A stretch of DNA of 64,000 bases from Dyadobacter sp. (GTDB lineage: Bacteria; Bacteroidota; Bacteroidia; Cytophagales; Spirosomataceae), in the NCBI RefSeq assembly GCF_017744695.1, contig NZ_JAGIAS010000004.1, positions 207,303 to 271,302 of the forward strand. The letters run 5' to 3'. This document shows, piece after piece, positions 1-8,795 of this stretch. Below the pieces are notes generated by a model. The model was not told the origin of the DNA and searched no databases. It worked only from the letters and a program-made list of their open reading frames with translations. The translations under genes and the position numbers were made by a program. How positions within the stretch are numbered: position 1 is the first letter of the stretch; every line of letters starts with the position of its first letter.

Positions 1-3000
1 TGTATTGGGATACTCCGGATTGATCAGTTCGATCGGGGTGTCGCCGCGCATTTCCTTTTTCGTTTCGGCCACAAACCGGGAAACGCCCGAGGCCGTTTTC
101 TCCACAACAGGCACCTCGCGTGTCGCAGACGGCGTATGCCCGAAGCCTTGAAACAGGCTGATCTTGCGCGATTCGGCCTCAAAACTATTGACCGGATAAG
201 TATCAAAACTGCGCCCGCCGGGGTGCGAAACGAAATAGGTACAGCCGCCCAATATACGGTTATTCCAGGTATCCACAATATCGAAAACCAGCGGCGCGTC
301 AGCCCCGATCGTCGGGTGCAATGCCGACGGCGGGTTCCAGGCTTTGTAACGGATACCCGACACATATTCGCCTTTGATCCCCGCGCTCCGGAGTGGTACA
401 CGGCAGCCGTTGCAGACCAGAATATGCCTTCCCTCCACAAAACCACTCACTTTTACCTGCAACCTTTCCAAAGACGAGTCCACAAACCTTGCTGTGCCCG
501 CATTCGACAATTCTTCTCCCAAAACATGCCATGGCTCGATGCCCAGCCGCAGTTCCAGCTGAATGTTATCCACCGTAATGCCGCCATAATGCGGGAAACG
601 GAACTCGAAGAACGGGTCGAACCAAGAAATATCGAAGTGGTAGCCCGCCGCTTTCAGGTCGTTCACCACATCCACCATATCCAGATAAGCGAAATGCGGC
701 AACAGGAAGCGGTCGTGGAGCTCGGTACCCCAGCGGATGAGCTTATGCTTATAGGGTTCTTTCCAAAACTTCGCGATGAGCGCACGTATGAGCAGCGTCT
801 GCACGAGGTTCATATGCTTGTGCGGCGGCATATCGAATGCCCGGAATTCAAGAATACCCAGCCGTCCGCTCGACGAATCGGGCGAATACAGTTTATCCAT
901 ACAAAACTCCGAGCGGTGGGTGTTGCCCGTAATATCAACCAGCAAATTCCTGAAAATGCGGTCCACCATCCAGAATGGCACTTCACCATGCTCAGGAATC
1001 TGGTCAAAAGCGATTTCAACTTCGTAAAGGCGCTCGTCGCGGCCTTCGTCGATACGCGGCGCCTGGCTGGTAGGGCCAATGAACGGACCGGCAAAAAGGT
1101 AACTCAATGCCGGATGGTGCTGCCAATAGGTCAAAAGGCTCCGCAGCAGATCAGGGCGGCGCAATATCGGGCTATCTGCCGGTTTGGCCCCGCCAATCGT
1201 AACGTGGTTACCGCCACCGGTGCCGGTATGCCGGCCATCGACCATGAATTTGTCCGTACCCAGCCGAGAGAAGAATGCCTCTTCATACAATGCGCTGATG
1301 TTGTCGACCAACTCCTGCCAGTTTTTAGCCGGATGTATATTCACTTCGATCACCCCCGGATCCGGTGTGACAATCAGTTTCTGCACCCGGTAATCCGACG
1401 GTGCCGGGTAACCTTCAATGCGCACCGGCATTTTCAATTTTTCGGCAGTGGCTTCGATGGAAGCCATCAGATCCAGATAATGTTCGAGATAATCAGTTGG
1501 TGGCAGGAAGACGTAGATAATCCCGTCACGTTCCTCCACGCAGAGCGCCGTTTTGATTACCGGTACATCGAAAAGCAGGTTATTTTGCTCTTCTTCCTCC
1601 TTTTTCTTTGAATCCTCTTCCTCATCGACGGGCTGAATATTCAAAGGCAACTTATACGGAGGCGCCACGGAACCATAACGCGCCTGCACAATGGGCTGGT
1701 AATCCGCCAATGCAGGCAAATCCTCGAACGGACTGCGTTCCACCGGCTGTTCGCGCCGCTCTTTGGCGATCTCGGGCAGCGAGTTCAATGGCAAACGATA
1801 ACCCATCGCCGAATTTCCGGGTATCAGGAAGCAGTTGCCTCGCCGAAACTGCCAGGCCGTGCTGGTCCAATGCATCCCGTCCCATCTGACAGGTATCACA
1901 AATCCCGCCGGGTTGTTCAGGCCCTTTTCGAGCAATTTGGCCAGTGTCCGGCGTTCGACAGAATCCTTGAGATTCACTTTCAAAGGATCGACATTGACGG
2001 GCAGTTTCCCCTCCTCCATGGCCCAGTAAACAGGGTCTTCGTAAGCAGGAGTAATGTTATTGGTGTCGATACCCAGGTATTTGGCTAGCTCCGAAGTAAA
2101 AATCTCAGCCTCCCTGAAAGTATACTTCGTCTGTCCTTCCTTGGTGATCAGATCGTCGTTTTTCCACATCGGAACACCGTCATTCCGCCAGTACAATGCA
2201 TATTGCCAGCGTGGGAAAAGCTCACCGGGATACCACTTGCCTTGCCCAAAATGAAGCAGCCCACCGTGCGCAAATCGGTTTTTAAGCCTTAACGAAAGGT
2301 CGTAGGCCAGTTGCCGCTTCAATGGTCCGTCGGCAGCTGTGTTCCATTCGGCCGATTCGAAATCGTCTATGGAAATGAAGGTAGGTTCGCCGCCCATTGT
2401 CAGGCGAACGTCATTTTCCTGTAAATCTTTTTCCACATCATAGCCCACCTGCATCACCTGCGCCCACTGTTCTTCTGAATAAGGCTTGGTTACACGCGGA
2501 TCCTCATGAATGCGAAAAACCTTGTTGTCAAATTCAAAAGTCACTTCGGCAACATCCGTGGCTCCCGAAACCGGGGCTGCACTGGCATAATCGGGCGTAC
2601 AGCAAAGCGGGATATGGCCCTCGCTGGCAAAAAGGCCTGAAGTAGGGTCCAGGCCGATCCATCCCGCGCCCGGCACGTACGCCTCCGTCCACGCGTGCAG
2701 GTCGGTAAAATCCGCCTCGGGCCCGGAGGGTCCGTCGAGTGACTTGATATCGGAAGTAAGCTGCACCAGGTAACCTGACACGAACCGTGCGGCAATGCCC
2801 AGATGCCGCAGGATCTGCACCAGCAGCCACGCCGAATCGCGGCAGGACCCACTTTTGATGGTAAGCGTCTGCTCGCAGGTTTGCACGCCCGCTTCCATCC
2901 GGATATTATAATTGATAGCCTTGTACAACTCCTGATTGAGATACACCAGGAAATCGACGGTTTTGATATCCTGTTGTATTTTCAGGTTTTGGATAAAATC

Positions 3001-3384
3001 CATCAAAAGCGGTCCCGCCTCACGTGGTTCGAGATATGGGCCCAGCTCTTTTTCCAGCGTTGCCTCATATTTGAAAGGATATTTGTCCGCATAATCCTCC
3101 ACAAAAAAATCAAACGGATTAATCACCTGCATTTTGGCGATCACTTCCACGTCGATGCTCAGCTCCGTTGTCTTTTCCGGAAACACAACCCGCGCCTGGT
3201 AGTTTCCGAATGGGTCCTGCTGCCAGTTGATGAAATGATTTTCGGGCGTAATTTTCAGCGAATAGCCTTCGATCGGCGTGCGCGAATGCGGCGCGGGGCG
3301 CAATCTGAAAATATGCGGTGAAAGTGAAACACTCCGGTCGAACTTATATCGTGTTTTGTGCGAAATAGCAACTTTTATAGCCAT
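1..3384 (-). CDS. Transglutaminase-like protein with C-terminal DUF2126 (3' end cut)
   Basis: The reading frame is open from ATG at 3384 to the window edge (1128 codons) with no stop, so the last few residues lie outside. Residues about 1-300 hold an N-terminal beta-rich region and a transglutaminase core: Cys in SCRDSA near residue 181, His in LHAWTEAY near 230 and Asp in LDPTSG near 245 form the expected triad. The rest, starting near LTMGGEPTF, is DUF2126, a large domain of unknown reaction. Known family members are cytoplasmic and often lie beside alpha-E and ATP-grasp-like genes thought to make or modify a peptide; those neighbours would be to the left of the window. The length fits the family, so only a few residues are missing. 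The substrate is unknown. Confidence 0.9.
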   Translation of the reverse strand, partial: MAIKVAISHKTRYKFDRSVSLSPHIFRLRPAPHSRTPIEGYSLKITPENHFINWQQDPFGNYQARVVFPEKTTELSIDVEVIAKMQVINPFDFFVEDYADKYPFKYEATLEKELGPYLEPREAGPLLMDFIQNLKIQQDIKTVDFLVYLNQELYKAINYNIRMEAGVQTCEQTLTIKSGSCRDSAWLLVQILRHLGIAARFVSGYLVQLTSDIKSLDGPSGPEADFTDLHAWTEAYVPGAGWIGLDPTSGLFASEGHIPLCCTPDYASAAPVSGATDVAEVTFEFDNKVFRIHEDPRVTKPYSEEQWAQVMQVGYDVEKDLQENDVRLTMGGEPTFISIDDFESAEWNTAADGPLKRQLAYDLSLRLKNRFAHGGLLHFGQGKWYPGELFPRWQYALYWRNDGVPMWKNDDLITKEGQTKYTFREAEIFTSELAKYLGIDTNNITPAYEDPVYWAMEEGKLPVNVDPLKVNLKDSVERRTLAKLLEKGLNNPAGFVIPVRWDGMHWTSTAWQFRRGNCFLIPGNSAMGYRLPLNSLPEIAKERREQPVERSPFEDLPALADYQPIVQARYGSVAPPYKLPLNIQPVDEEEDSKKKEEEEQNNLLFDVPVIKTALCVEERDGIIYVFLPPTDYLEHYLDLMASIEATAEKLKMPVRIEGYPAPSDYRVQKLIVTPDPGVIEVNIHPAKNWQELVDNISALYEEAFFSRLGTDKFMVDGRHTGTGGGNHVTIGGAKPADSPILRRPDLLRSLLTYWQHHPALSYLFAGPFIGPTSQAPRIDEGRDERLYEVEIAFDQIPEHGEVPFWMVDRIFRNLLVDITGNTHRSEFCMDKLYSPDSSSGRLGILEFRAFDMPPHKHMNLVQTLLIRALIAKFWKEPYKHKLIRWGTELHDRFLLPHFAYLDMVDVVNDLKAAGYHFDISWFDPFFEFRFPHYGGITVDNIQLELRLGIEPWHVLGEELSNAGTARFVDSSLERLQVKVSGFVEGRHILVCNGCRVPLRSAGIKGEYVSGIRYKAWNPPSALHPTIGADAPLVFDIVDTWNNRILGGCTYFVSHPGGRSFDTYPVNSFEAESRKISLFQGFGHTPSATREVPVVEKTASGVSRFVAETKKEMRGDTPIELINPEYPNT

Positions 3385-3688
3385 AATAGGAGTATTACAA
3401 TAAAATTAGATAATTTGGCAAGCAGGGATATATCAAATTCTAAACAAATGCATTACACTTATTTTTCAAAATATAAGGTTGGCATAAATCATCAAAGCAG
3501 AATATTATTTCCCTTCAATACTTACCTGTCCGATGCACTCCGCCCGAATCCCCGGCAAAGCTAAGGAGTGTTATAAAGAACATGCCTCATTCATCATTAA
3601 TTAATCTGCAAGCCTTCGCAGGACAGATAATTCCTTAAAAGTTACGTAATTCGCCAAAATCCTTACGATACCATTAATTTAGTCCAAA
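3385..3688. other. Divergent spacer between DUF2126 gene and proC
   Basis: This 304-bp spacer is AT-rich in its first half and separates two divergent genes, so both promoters should lie here. I see no convincing -33/-7 pair, no RNA gene and no ORF with protein-like composition. Confidence 0.5.
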
Positions 3689-4492
3689 ATGAAAATTGCT
3701 ATCATCGGCTGCGGCAACATGGGTATGGCCTTCGCCCGCGCCTTCCTGAAATTTGACCTCGTCAAAAACCAGGACTTTTTACTGGTTGAAAAAAGCACCG
3801 ACCGCATGGACAGCCTCACCAGCTTCCAACCGGGCGTGATCACCGGCGTGATCGGCCCGCAAATCGGCGAATACGACCTGATCATCCTTTCGGTGAAGCC
3901 GCAGGATTTTCTTTCGGTGGCCGGTGCGCTCAAAGAAGTCATTAAGCCCAGCCAGGTAGTATTGTCGATTATGGCCGGCGTCACGATCGAAGGCATTCAG
4001 AATGCCCTGGATCATAAAGCGGTCATCCGCGCAATGCCGAACACGCCTGCCATGCTTGGAATGGGCATTACCGCCTATTCAGCATCACCCGAAGTAGATT
4101 TACATCAATTACGCAAAATAGAAAACCTCATCAATGCAACCGGCCGGTCGGTGTTCCTGGAAGATGAGGAGCAACTGAATGCGGTAACTGCGTTGAGTGG
4201 TAGCGGGCCGGCTTACTTTTTTTACGTGGTGAAAGCGATGATCGAGGCCGGTAAGCAAATGGGCTTTGAGGAAAACGTGGCCGCATTGCTGGTAAAACAA
4301 ACCATGCTGGGCTCCTATCACCTGATCAATACTGCCGACAAATCGCTCGACGACCTGATCAAGGCCGTTGCATCCAAAGGAGGAACCACCGAGGCTGCAT
4401 TACGCCAGTTTGAAGCCGGCGAGCTCGATAAAATACTTGAAAAAGGCATTTTCGCCGCACAAGTGCGCTCGACGGAATTGTCGAAAGGATAA
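3689..4492 (+). CDS. proC: Pyrroline-5-carboxylate reductase
   Basis: This 267-residue protein reduces 1-pyrroline-5-carboxylate to L-proline with NAD(P)H, the last step of proline synthesis in the cytoplasm. The N-terminus has the Rossmann dinucleotide motif GCGNMG at residues 7-12. The conserved dimerisation and substrate region includes SGSGPAYFF near residue 170 and the KGGTTEAAL stretch near 230, both diagnostic of ProC. The length is normal for the family. ATG at 3689 directly precedes the Rossmann strand, so the start is secure. A palindromic REP-like hairpin follows 23 nt after the stop, and a DUF1338 gene follows on the same strand. Confidence 0.96.
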   Translation: MKIAIIGCGNMGMAFARAFLKFDLVKNQDFLLVEKSTDRMDSLTSFQPGVITGVIGPQIGEYDLIILSVKPQDFLSVAGALKEVIKPSQVVLSIMAGVTIEGIQNALDHKAVIRAMPNTPAMLGMGITAYSASPEVDLHQLRKIENLINATGRSVFLEDEEQLNAVTALSGSGPAYFFYVVKAMIEAGKQMGFEENVAALLVKQTMLGSYHLINTADKSLDDLIKAVASKGGTTEAALRQFEAGELDKILEKGIFAAQVRSTELSKG

Positions 4493-4515
4493 AAAAAGAC
4501 TAAAATTACGCCCTT

Positions 4516-4580
4516 TTGTCAGCCTGAGCGGAGTCGAAGGCCGGTACAGAAACGGCCTTCGACTACGCTCAGGCTGACAA
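4516..4580. repeat. REP-like hairpin with 28-nt arms
   Basis: The arms 4516-4543 and 4553-4580 are inverted copies with one mismatch, around a 9-nt loop. The arm reads TTGTCAGCCTGAGC then a GAGTCGAAGGCCG-like end. There is no T-tract after it, so it is not a standard terminator. From memory, very similar arms (GTCAGCCTGAGC...TCGAAGG) are dispersed in many Bacteroidota genomes, so this is probably one copy of a repeat family. Confidence 0.8.
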
Positions 4581-4635
4581 TTGAATGTATTTCTAACCTA
4601 CATAGACACTTCACAATCATCAAAAACTGAAAAAA

Positions 4636-5550
4636 ATGAAACCGTCAGCCAGCAAACTCGCCACCCTCGACATTGTTCTGAACGGCCTTATGCGCCGCTA
4701 CAAAGAGCGCGTTCCGGACGTGGGTATTATCCTCGACGCCATGGTGAGCGACGGCGTTGTTAAAACTGCCGACGATATCGAAAACGATCATATCGCATTC
4801 CGCACGATGGGTGTGCCTCAGCTTGGCGTACAATCGTTCGAGAAAATATTCCTGCATTACGGCTACGAAAAACGCGACCACTATTTTTTCGAAGGCAAAA
4901 AACTCGACGCCTGGTGGTACGCGCCGCCGCGCGAAACCGACCCGCGCATTTTTGTGAGCGAGCTCCGCGTAGGCGACCTATCGCCAGAAAGCCAACGCAT
5001 TATCCGCAGCTACACCGATGAAGTCACCACCGACCCTGTCGATTCCCTCGACCTCGACAACGGCGAAGCCGTAGATGCATTCCTGCACCAGCCACTATGG
5101 CGTACGCCTACCGTGGCCGATTACCAATCGCTGCTCAAAGAAAGCGAATACGCCGCGTGGGTGATTTACAACCGGTACTACCTCAATCATTTCACAATCA
5201 GCGTCCATCACCTGCCCGAAGGCTACAACACCGTAGCGCATTTCAATGAATTTTTAGAAAAACATGGTATTAAACTCAATACGTCAGGCGGGAAAATCAA
5301 AGTAAGTCCGGATGGAGGCCTGTTACAAAGTGCTACCGTAGCGGAAATGCTGGACGCGGAATTTGCAAATGGTGAGAAGTTGCGTATTTCCGGCTCGTAC
5401 GTTGAATTCGCCGAGCGGAAAGTGCTACCGGAATTTACAAACCTTCCCAAGAGTGAAATTAAGCGAAAGCACCGGCGGGATGGTTTTGAAGCGGGGAATG
5501 CGGATAAGATTTTTGAAAGTACGTATACGACGCAGACGGGGCGGAATTAG
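4636..5550 (+). CDS. DUF1338 protein, likely 2-oxoadipate dioxygenase/decarboxylase family
   Basis: The 304-residue product matches the DUF1338 (HglS/YdcJ) family. Members that were studied are non-heme iron enzymes that turn 2-oxoadipate into D-2-hydroxyglutarate in lysine breakdown. The expected metal ligands can be placed: His52 in NDHIAFRT, a second His in VHHLPEG near residue 197, and Glu in SYVEFAERK near 257. The length is shorter than the proteobacterial enzyme of about 460 residues but usual for the short Bacteroidota form. The role in lysine breakdown is carried over from the family; no other lysine genes are in view. The last 4 nt overlap the convergent DUF2442 gene. Confidence 0.85.
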   Translation: MKPSASKLATLDIVLNGLMRRYKERVPDVGIILDAMVSDGVVKTADDIENDHIAFRTMGVPQLGVQSFEKIFLHYGYEKRDHYFFEGKKLDAWWYAPPRETDPRIFVSELRVGDLSPESQRIIRSYTDEVTTDPVDSLDLDNGEAVDAFLHQPLWRTPTVADYQSLLKESEYAAWVIYNRYYLNHFTISVHHLPEGYNTVAHFNEFLEKHGIKLNTSGGKIKVSPDGGLLQSATVAEMLDAEFANGEKLRISGSYVEFAERKVLPEFTNLPKSEIKRKHRRDGFEAGNADKIFESTYTTQTGRN

Positions 5551-5843
5551 GCGAGTGTAGAGTTTTCGAAAAGTACATCCGGACAGAAATCCAGCGGCCC
5601 GGGAATTATCGTTCCGTCGTAATCTTCCATCTCGGTCAGGTTATCCCAAAGTATGGTTCTGCCATCGGTCCTGGCCTGAACGAAAATTTCAGGTTGAAGA
5701 ATCTTGCCAAACAGACTGTCTTTCCGGCCTTCATATTCCCCAAGAAACCTCCTGAAATCCGTAACCCGAACCTTCCCATCAGTCCAAAGTGATTGGATGA
5801 CGAACGGTTTTACGGACAATATTTCTTTGACTCTCGGATTCAT
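5547..5843 (-). CDS. DUF2442 protein
   Basis: This 98-residue protein has the short beta-rich DUF2442 fold, seen in VKPFVIQSLWTDGKVRV followed by DFRRFL near residue 30. Its start codon overlaps the stop of the DUF4160 gene upstream (TAATG, 1 nt), so the two are translationally coupled. DUF4160 and DUF2442 genes are commonly found side by side, and the pair has been discussed as toxin-antitoxin-like, but no activity is certain. The gene converges with the DUF1338 gene and overlaps it by 4 nt. Confidence 0.85.
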   Translation of the reverse strand: MNPRVKEILSVKPFVIQSLWTDGKVRVTDFRRFLGEYEGRKDSLFGKILQPEIFVQARTDGRTILWDNLTEMEDYDGTIIPGPLDFCPDVLFENSTLA

Positions 5844-6106
5844 TATTGCAATGGCCTGATCTTTCGCAGCCTTCCATTATCCTTCTGGGACTCTTCGTAG
5901 TTCAAAAACAATTCGTCCCTATAAAGTTCCACCCACGCCTGAATAAGCCTTACCTGCTTTCTGGGCAAATCGCCCACGATCACATTTCCCGTCTCAATTG
6001 AAAACTGTGCTTCCTGTCCGCCGTATTCGGCATGAAAATGCGGAGGAAGATGGTCTTTGAAATACATGTAAATAATGATTCCGAAGAAACGGGAGATTTC
6101 GGGCAT
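5843..6106 (-). CDS. DUF4160 protein
   Basis: The product (87 residues from ATG at 6106) has the DUF4160 signature: MPEISRFFGI, then YFKDHLPPHFHAEY with clustered His residues near 20-30, then a C-terminal helix rich in charge. The slightly longer frame starting at a TTG upstream is less likely. It is the first gene of a two-gene unit with the DUF2442 gene. The family function is unknown; the His-rich PPHFHAEYGG loop is its most conserved part. A toxin-antitoxin role is only a suggestion from the pairing and small size. Confidence 0.85.
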   Translation of the reverse strand: MPEISRFFGIIIYMYFKDHLPPHFHAEYGGQEAQFSIETGNVIVGDLPRKQVRLIQAWVELYRDELFLNYEESQKDNGRLRKIRPLQ

Positions 6107-6143
6107 ATCCAATTAGTTTAGTGTGTGAAAAACCTATTGCTAT

Positions 6144-8081
6144 TTACTCATTAACAAGCAAATGCACAACCCTTACTGCATTCCCTTCGCTCTTCTCATT
6201 CTTCTCGCTTGAAATCGTCAGATGCAGCTTATGCTTCCCGGCTGAAAGTTCGTCGGCAAGCATGAGGTACCAGGGCAGATGCAGCTGATTGCTCCATGGC
6301 GTGTAGGTATCGAGCGTTTTCGGATTTTTCCCGTCGATGGTGTAAGTGATCTTCCCGGCGTCCGGCCCGGAGATGATGGCGATCCCTACCCCGCGGCCTT
6401 TGAATTCGAAATCCAGTGACGAACCGGCGGTTTCACTCACCAGCATCGGCACGTTCACAAATCCGGGTCTGGTGGAAAATTTCACCTTCGGCTTCCAGTC
6501 GGGATCCAGCGTAAAGCCTTTGAGGTTTTTGGCTTCTTCGAGCTTGTGGTAGCTGCCTTTGTCGTACGAGAAACGGTCCATTGGAGCGGGGAGCTTGATA
6601 TCGCCGGTCGCGGCGGATTCCATTTTCAGCATTTCCTTGATCGTCTGCGCGTAAATCTCCTGACCGTAGGGCGACGGGTGCAAATCTTTGAAATCATATT
6701 TCCAGTTGAATTCACCGGCTTTGATCCGGTCGTACACTTCTTTGGCCAGATTGATGTAAACCGCCCCGTAATATTTCGCTACACGCTCGTGCACGCCTAC
6801 CTCTACGGGCTCCTTGCCCGCTTCATAGTCGTCGTTCTTTTTAGGCTCCGCGAAGGCCATCATCACCACATTTGCTTTGGCATTAGCGGCAAACATTTGC
6901 CTCAGAATACCATCCAGGGCCCTGATCTGCGCCTTTTCACTGAATCCATTGCCCCGGTCGTTTACCGCCGCTTCCACAAAAAGCAAATCCGGCGTGCCCT
7001 TGGCGAGCACGTCGCGACTGAAACGCATGGAATGCGGCGTACTGCCCAATGATGGAATTCCGGCTGCAATGAATGTGAATTCCGTATCCGGGAAGTGCTC
7101 CTGTAAATATTGGGACGTCTTGTCGAGCCAGCCCGGATTATGCGTAATGGAGCCGCCGAGGAATGCTACCGTCCCCTTCTTGCTCGTGCGAAACTTCTCA
7201 AATGCATTACCCAATCCTCTATTCAAAGTAATGTAAGTCGAGTGCGGCAATGGCTTTTGAACAGGCACGCTGTTCTCTTCGATAAAATTGGCGAAGAATT
7301 CGGGATGTTCGATCGGGAAGTGGTGCCCATCGAGCGTTTGCTCGCCGCGCGTCATCGGGTACACGCTCACAGGCCCGCCTAATGCAAGGTAATTTTTGAC
7401 CAGCAGGTCCGTATTTTCTGCAACCGGCGCGTGTTCGTCTTTTAACCCAACCACATGGACAATGGGTACTTTGTACGAAGCCAGGCCAGCGAGGTCGTTT
7501 AATGGAATGTCAGTGAAACTGGCGGCCTGCTCTTCCGTCATGTTGAATATTTTCTTCCACGCCTCCCAGTCCTTAGGTGAGCCTTTGCCCTTTCCTTTGC
7601 CACCCGGCCAGCTTTTCGGGTCGGCGACGGGCGCTTCGGCGTAAATGCAGCTCACTTTGTCGGGGTTCCGCTTAGCCCAGCCATACACATACAATCCACC
7701 GCGGCTCACACCTTCCAACGCCACTTTCGGGGCGAAATGCTGCTCTTTCACCAGGTAATCGTAGAATGCGTCCCACACCTGCATCGCTTTCGGGTGCGCG
7801 AACAGGTCATTGGTATTCACATAAGCCACATGAAACCCGCGCGAGAGCAAAATGCTGTCCATATCGGTGTGCCATGTGGGGAAATGTGCCCGCCACACCC
7901 ACGGGTTCCCTTCAATTGCCTTTCGGGGTTTCACGTACCACGCATTGCGGTCCTGAAATGTGAATTCTACTTTTTCAAAACCTTTCCAATTCGTCGTTTT
8001 TGGGGAAATCTGAGCTGAAATACGGATCGTAGGCAGCATGAATACCGCCAGCCAAAGCAGTACAAAACTTTTCTTTTTCAT
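6144..8081 (-). CDS. Secreted two-domain esterase: alpha/beta hydrolase plus SGNH hydrolase
   Basis: The start at 8081 is chosen because it gives a clean signal peptide (MKKKSFVLLWLAVFMLP, cut near SAQ), so the enzyme is exported. Residues about 30-280 form an alpha/beta hydrolase: nucleophile Ser in GVSRGG near residue 126, Asp in GLKDEHAP, and His in DGHHFPIEH. Residues about 290-510 form an SGNH hydrolase: GGSITHNPGW (block I Ser), VNDRGNG (block III Asn) and DLHPSPYG (block V His). A beta-rich C-terminal domain of about 130 residues follows. The SGNH Asp lies two residues before the His rather than three. The likely job is removing two kinds of ester from plant polysaccharide, but the substrate is inferred only. 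Confidence 0.85.
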   Translation of the reverse strand: MKKKSFVLLWLAVFMLPTIRISAQISPKTTNWKGFEKVEFTFQDRNAWYVKPRKAIEGNPWVWRAHFPTWHTDMDSILLSRGFHVAYVNTNDLFAHPKAMQVWDAFYDYLVKEQHFAPKVALEGVSRGGLYVYGWAKRNPDKVSCIYAEAPVADPKSWPGGKGKGKGSPKDWEAWKKIFNMTEEQAASFTDIPLNDLAGLASYKVPIVHVVGLKDEHAPVAENTDLLVKNYLALGGPVSVYPMTRGEQTLDGHHFPIEHPEFFANFIEENSVPVQKPLPHSTYITLNRGLGNAFEKFRTSKKGTVAFLGGSITHNPGWLDKTSQYLQEHFPDTEFTFIAAGIPSLGSTPHSMRFSRDVLAKGTPDLLFVEAAVNDRGNGFSEKAQIRALDGILRQMFAANAKANVVMMAFAEPKKNDDYEAGKEPVEVGVHERVAKYYGAVYINLAKEVYDRIKAGEFNWKYDFKDLHPSPYGQEIYAQTIKEMLKMESAATGDIKLPAPMDRFSYDKGSYHKLEEAKNLKGFTLDPDWKPKVKFSTRPGFVNVPMLVSETAGSSLDFEFKGRGVGIAIISGPDAGKITYTIDGKNPKTLDTYTPWSNQLHLPWYLMLADELSAGKHKLHLTISSEKNEKSEGNAVRVVHLLVNE

Positions 8082-8182
8082 AGTGTTGAAAAGATGAAAA
8101 GCGGGCAATTTTACCGCCAGTAACGGCCGCTTTGGTATGATATTTTAAACTTATTCTTCGAAAACAATCTTGAAAAAGGCTT

Positions 8183-8467
8183 ATGGATAAGATCGAAAAG
8201 TTTAAGACCATGGAGAAAATCCTGCGCGAGATCGAGGATTTGAAAAACAGCGAAACTGCCGTGATCAAGAAGATTGGTCAGATTGAAACAGAAAATATGA
8301 ATGTCAACGTCCAGAATCTCGACAAGTCGTTGAACGAGATCTACGACGGTGTTTATAAAAATCTCCAGAATGTGGAAAACCTTCAAAACTCTTTCACCGA
8401 AACCGTCGCAGATTTCAAGGAAAAGAACAAGATCACAGACGAAATGCTGCTCGAACTAAGAGAATAA
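8183..8467 (+). CDS. Small coiled-coil protein, unknown function
   Basis: I do not recognise this 94-residue protein. It is charged and almost fully helical by composition, with heptad-like spacing of Ile, Leu and Met throughout, so a coiled coil is likely. It has no Cys, signal peptide or membrane segment. It stands alone between the divergent esterase gene and the end of the mraY gene, and is followed at once by a good hairpin terminator, which supports it being a real, separately transcribed gene. Confidence 0.65.
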   Translation: MDKIEKFKTMEKILREIEDLKNSETAVIKKIGQIETENMNVNVQNLDKSLNEIYDGVYKNLQNVENLQNSFTETVADFKEKNKITDEMLLELRE

Positions 8468-8500
8468 ATTACCCCGATATCATCAGACTAAAAACCACAG

Positions 8501-8539
8501 GAGGCTCCGATTCGCATGAATTGGGGCTTCTTGCTTTTT
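8501..8539 (+). terminator. Terminator of the small coiled-coil gene
   Basis: The arms 8501-8513 and 8518-8530 pair over 13 bp with three G-U wobbles around a GCAT loop, followed by a T-rich run (8531-8539). It lies 34 nt after the stop codon. Confidence 0.7.
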
Positions 8540-8642
8540 GGGAGGAAAGGGAGGATGGAGAATGGAGGAACGGGAAAAAACCAGAAGCAAAAACAGCCAC
8601 GGCGCGGCTACCTGTTGATAGAAACCGAAAGGCAATACAGCG

Positions 8643-8697
8643 TTTGGCTCCGTAGGTGCCTCCTGATCGCATCGCGGGAGGCACCTACGGAGCCAAA
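8643..8697. repeat. Perfect hairpin with 21-nt arms
   Basis: The arms 8643-8663 and 8677-8697 are perfect inverted copies (TTTGGCTCCGTAGGTGCCTC plus one C, and its complement) around a 13-nt loop. It lies about 100 bp downstream of mraY on the minus strand and has no strong T-tract. It looks like a dispersed REP-type element rather than a simple terminator. Confidence 0.8.
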
Positions 8698-8795
8698 ACA
8701 TATGTCAATCTGGATTTGGATGGCCCTCCGGGCCACGTTTTCTTCACCCCTTTCTCCTTCTCCTTTTTCCCTTTCCTCCTTCCTTCCTTTCCCCC

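Larger units (their letters stand above)
8468..8795. other. Non-coding stretch between small gene and mraY end
   Basis: The 328-bp stretch holds the terminator at 8501-8539, a long hairpin at 8643-8697 and a short palindrome GGCCCTCCGGGCC at 8722-8734, then a C/T-rich run (about 8738-8800) running into the mraY 3' end. The ORFs here read only through the repeats and are not protein-like. Confidence 0.6.

Noticed and set aside
136..1611. Long plus-strand reading frame (491 codons)
   Set aside because: It lies opposite the DUF2126 gene, which has clear domains; composition is that of an antisense shadow (rich in Arg, His, Gln).
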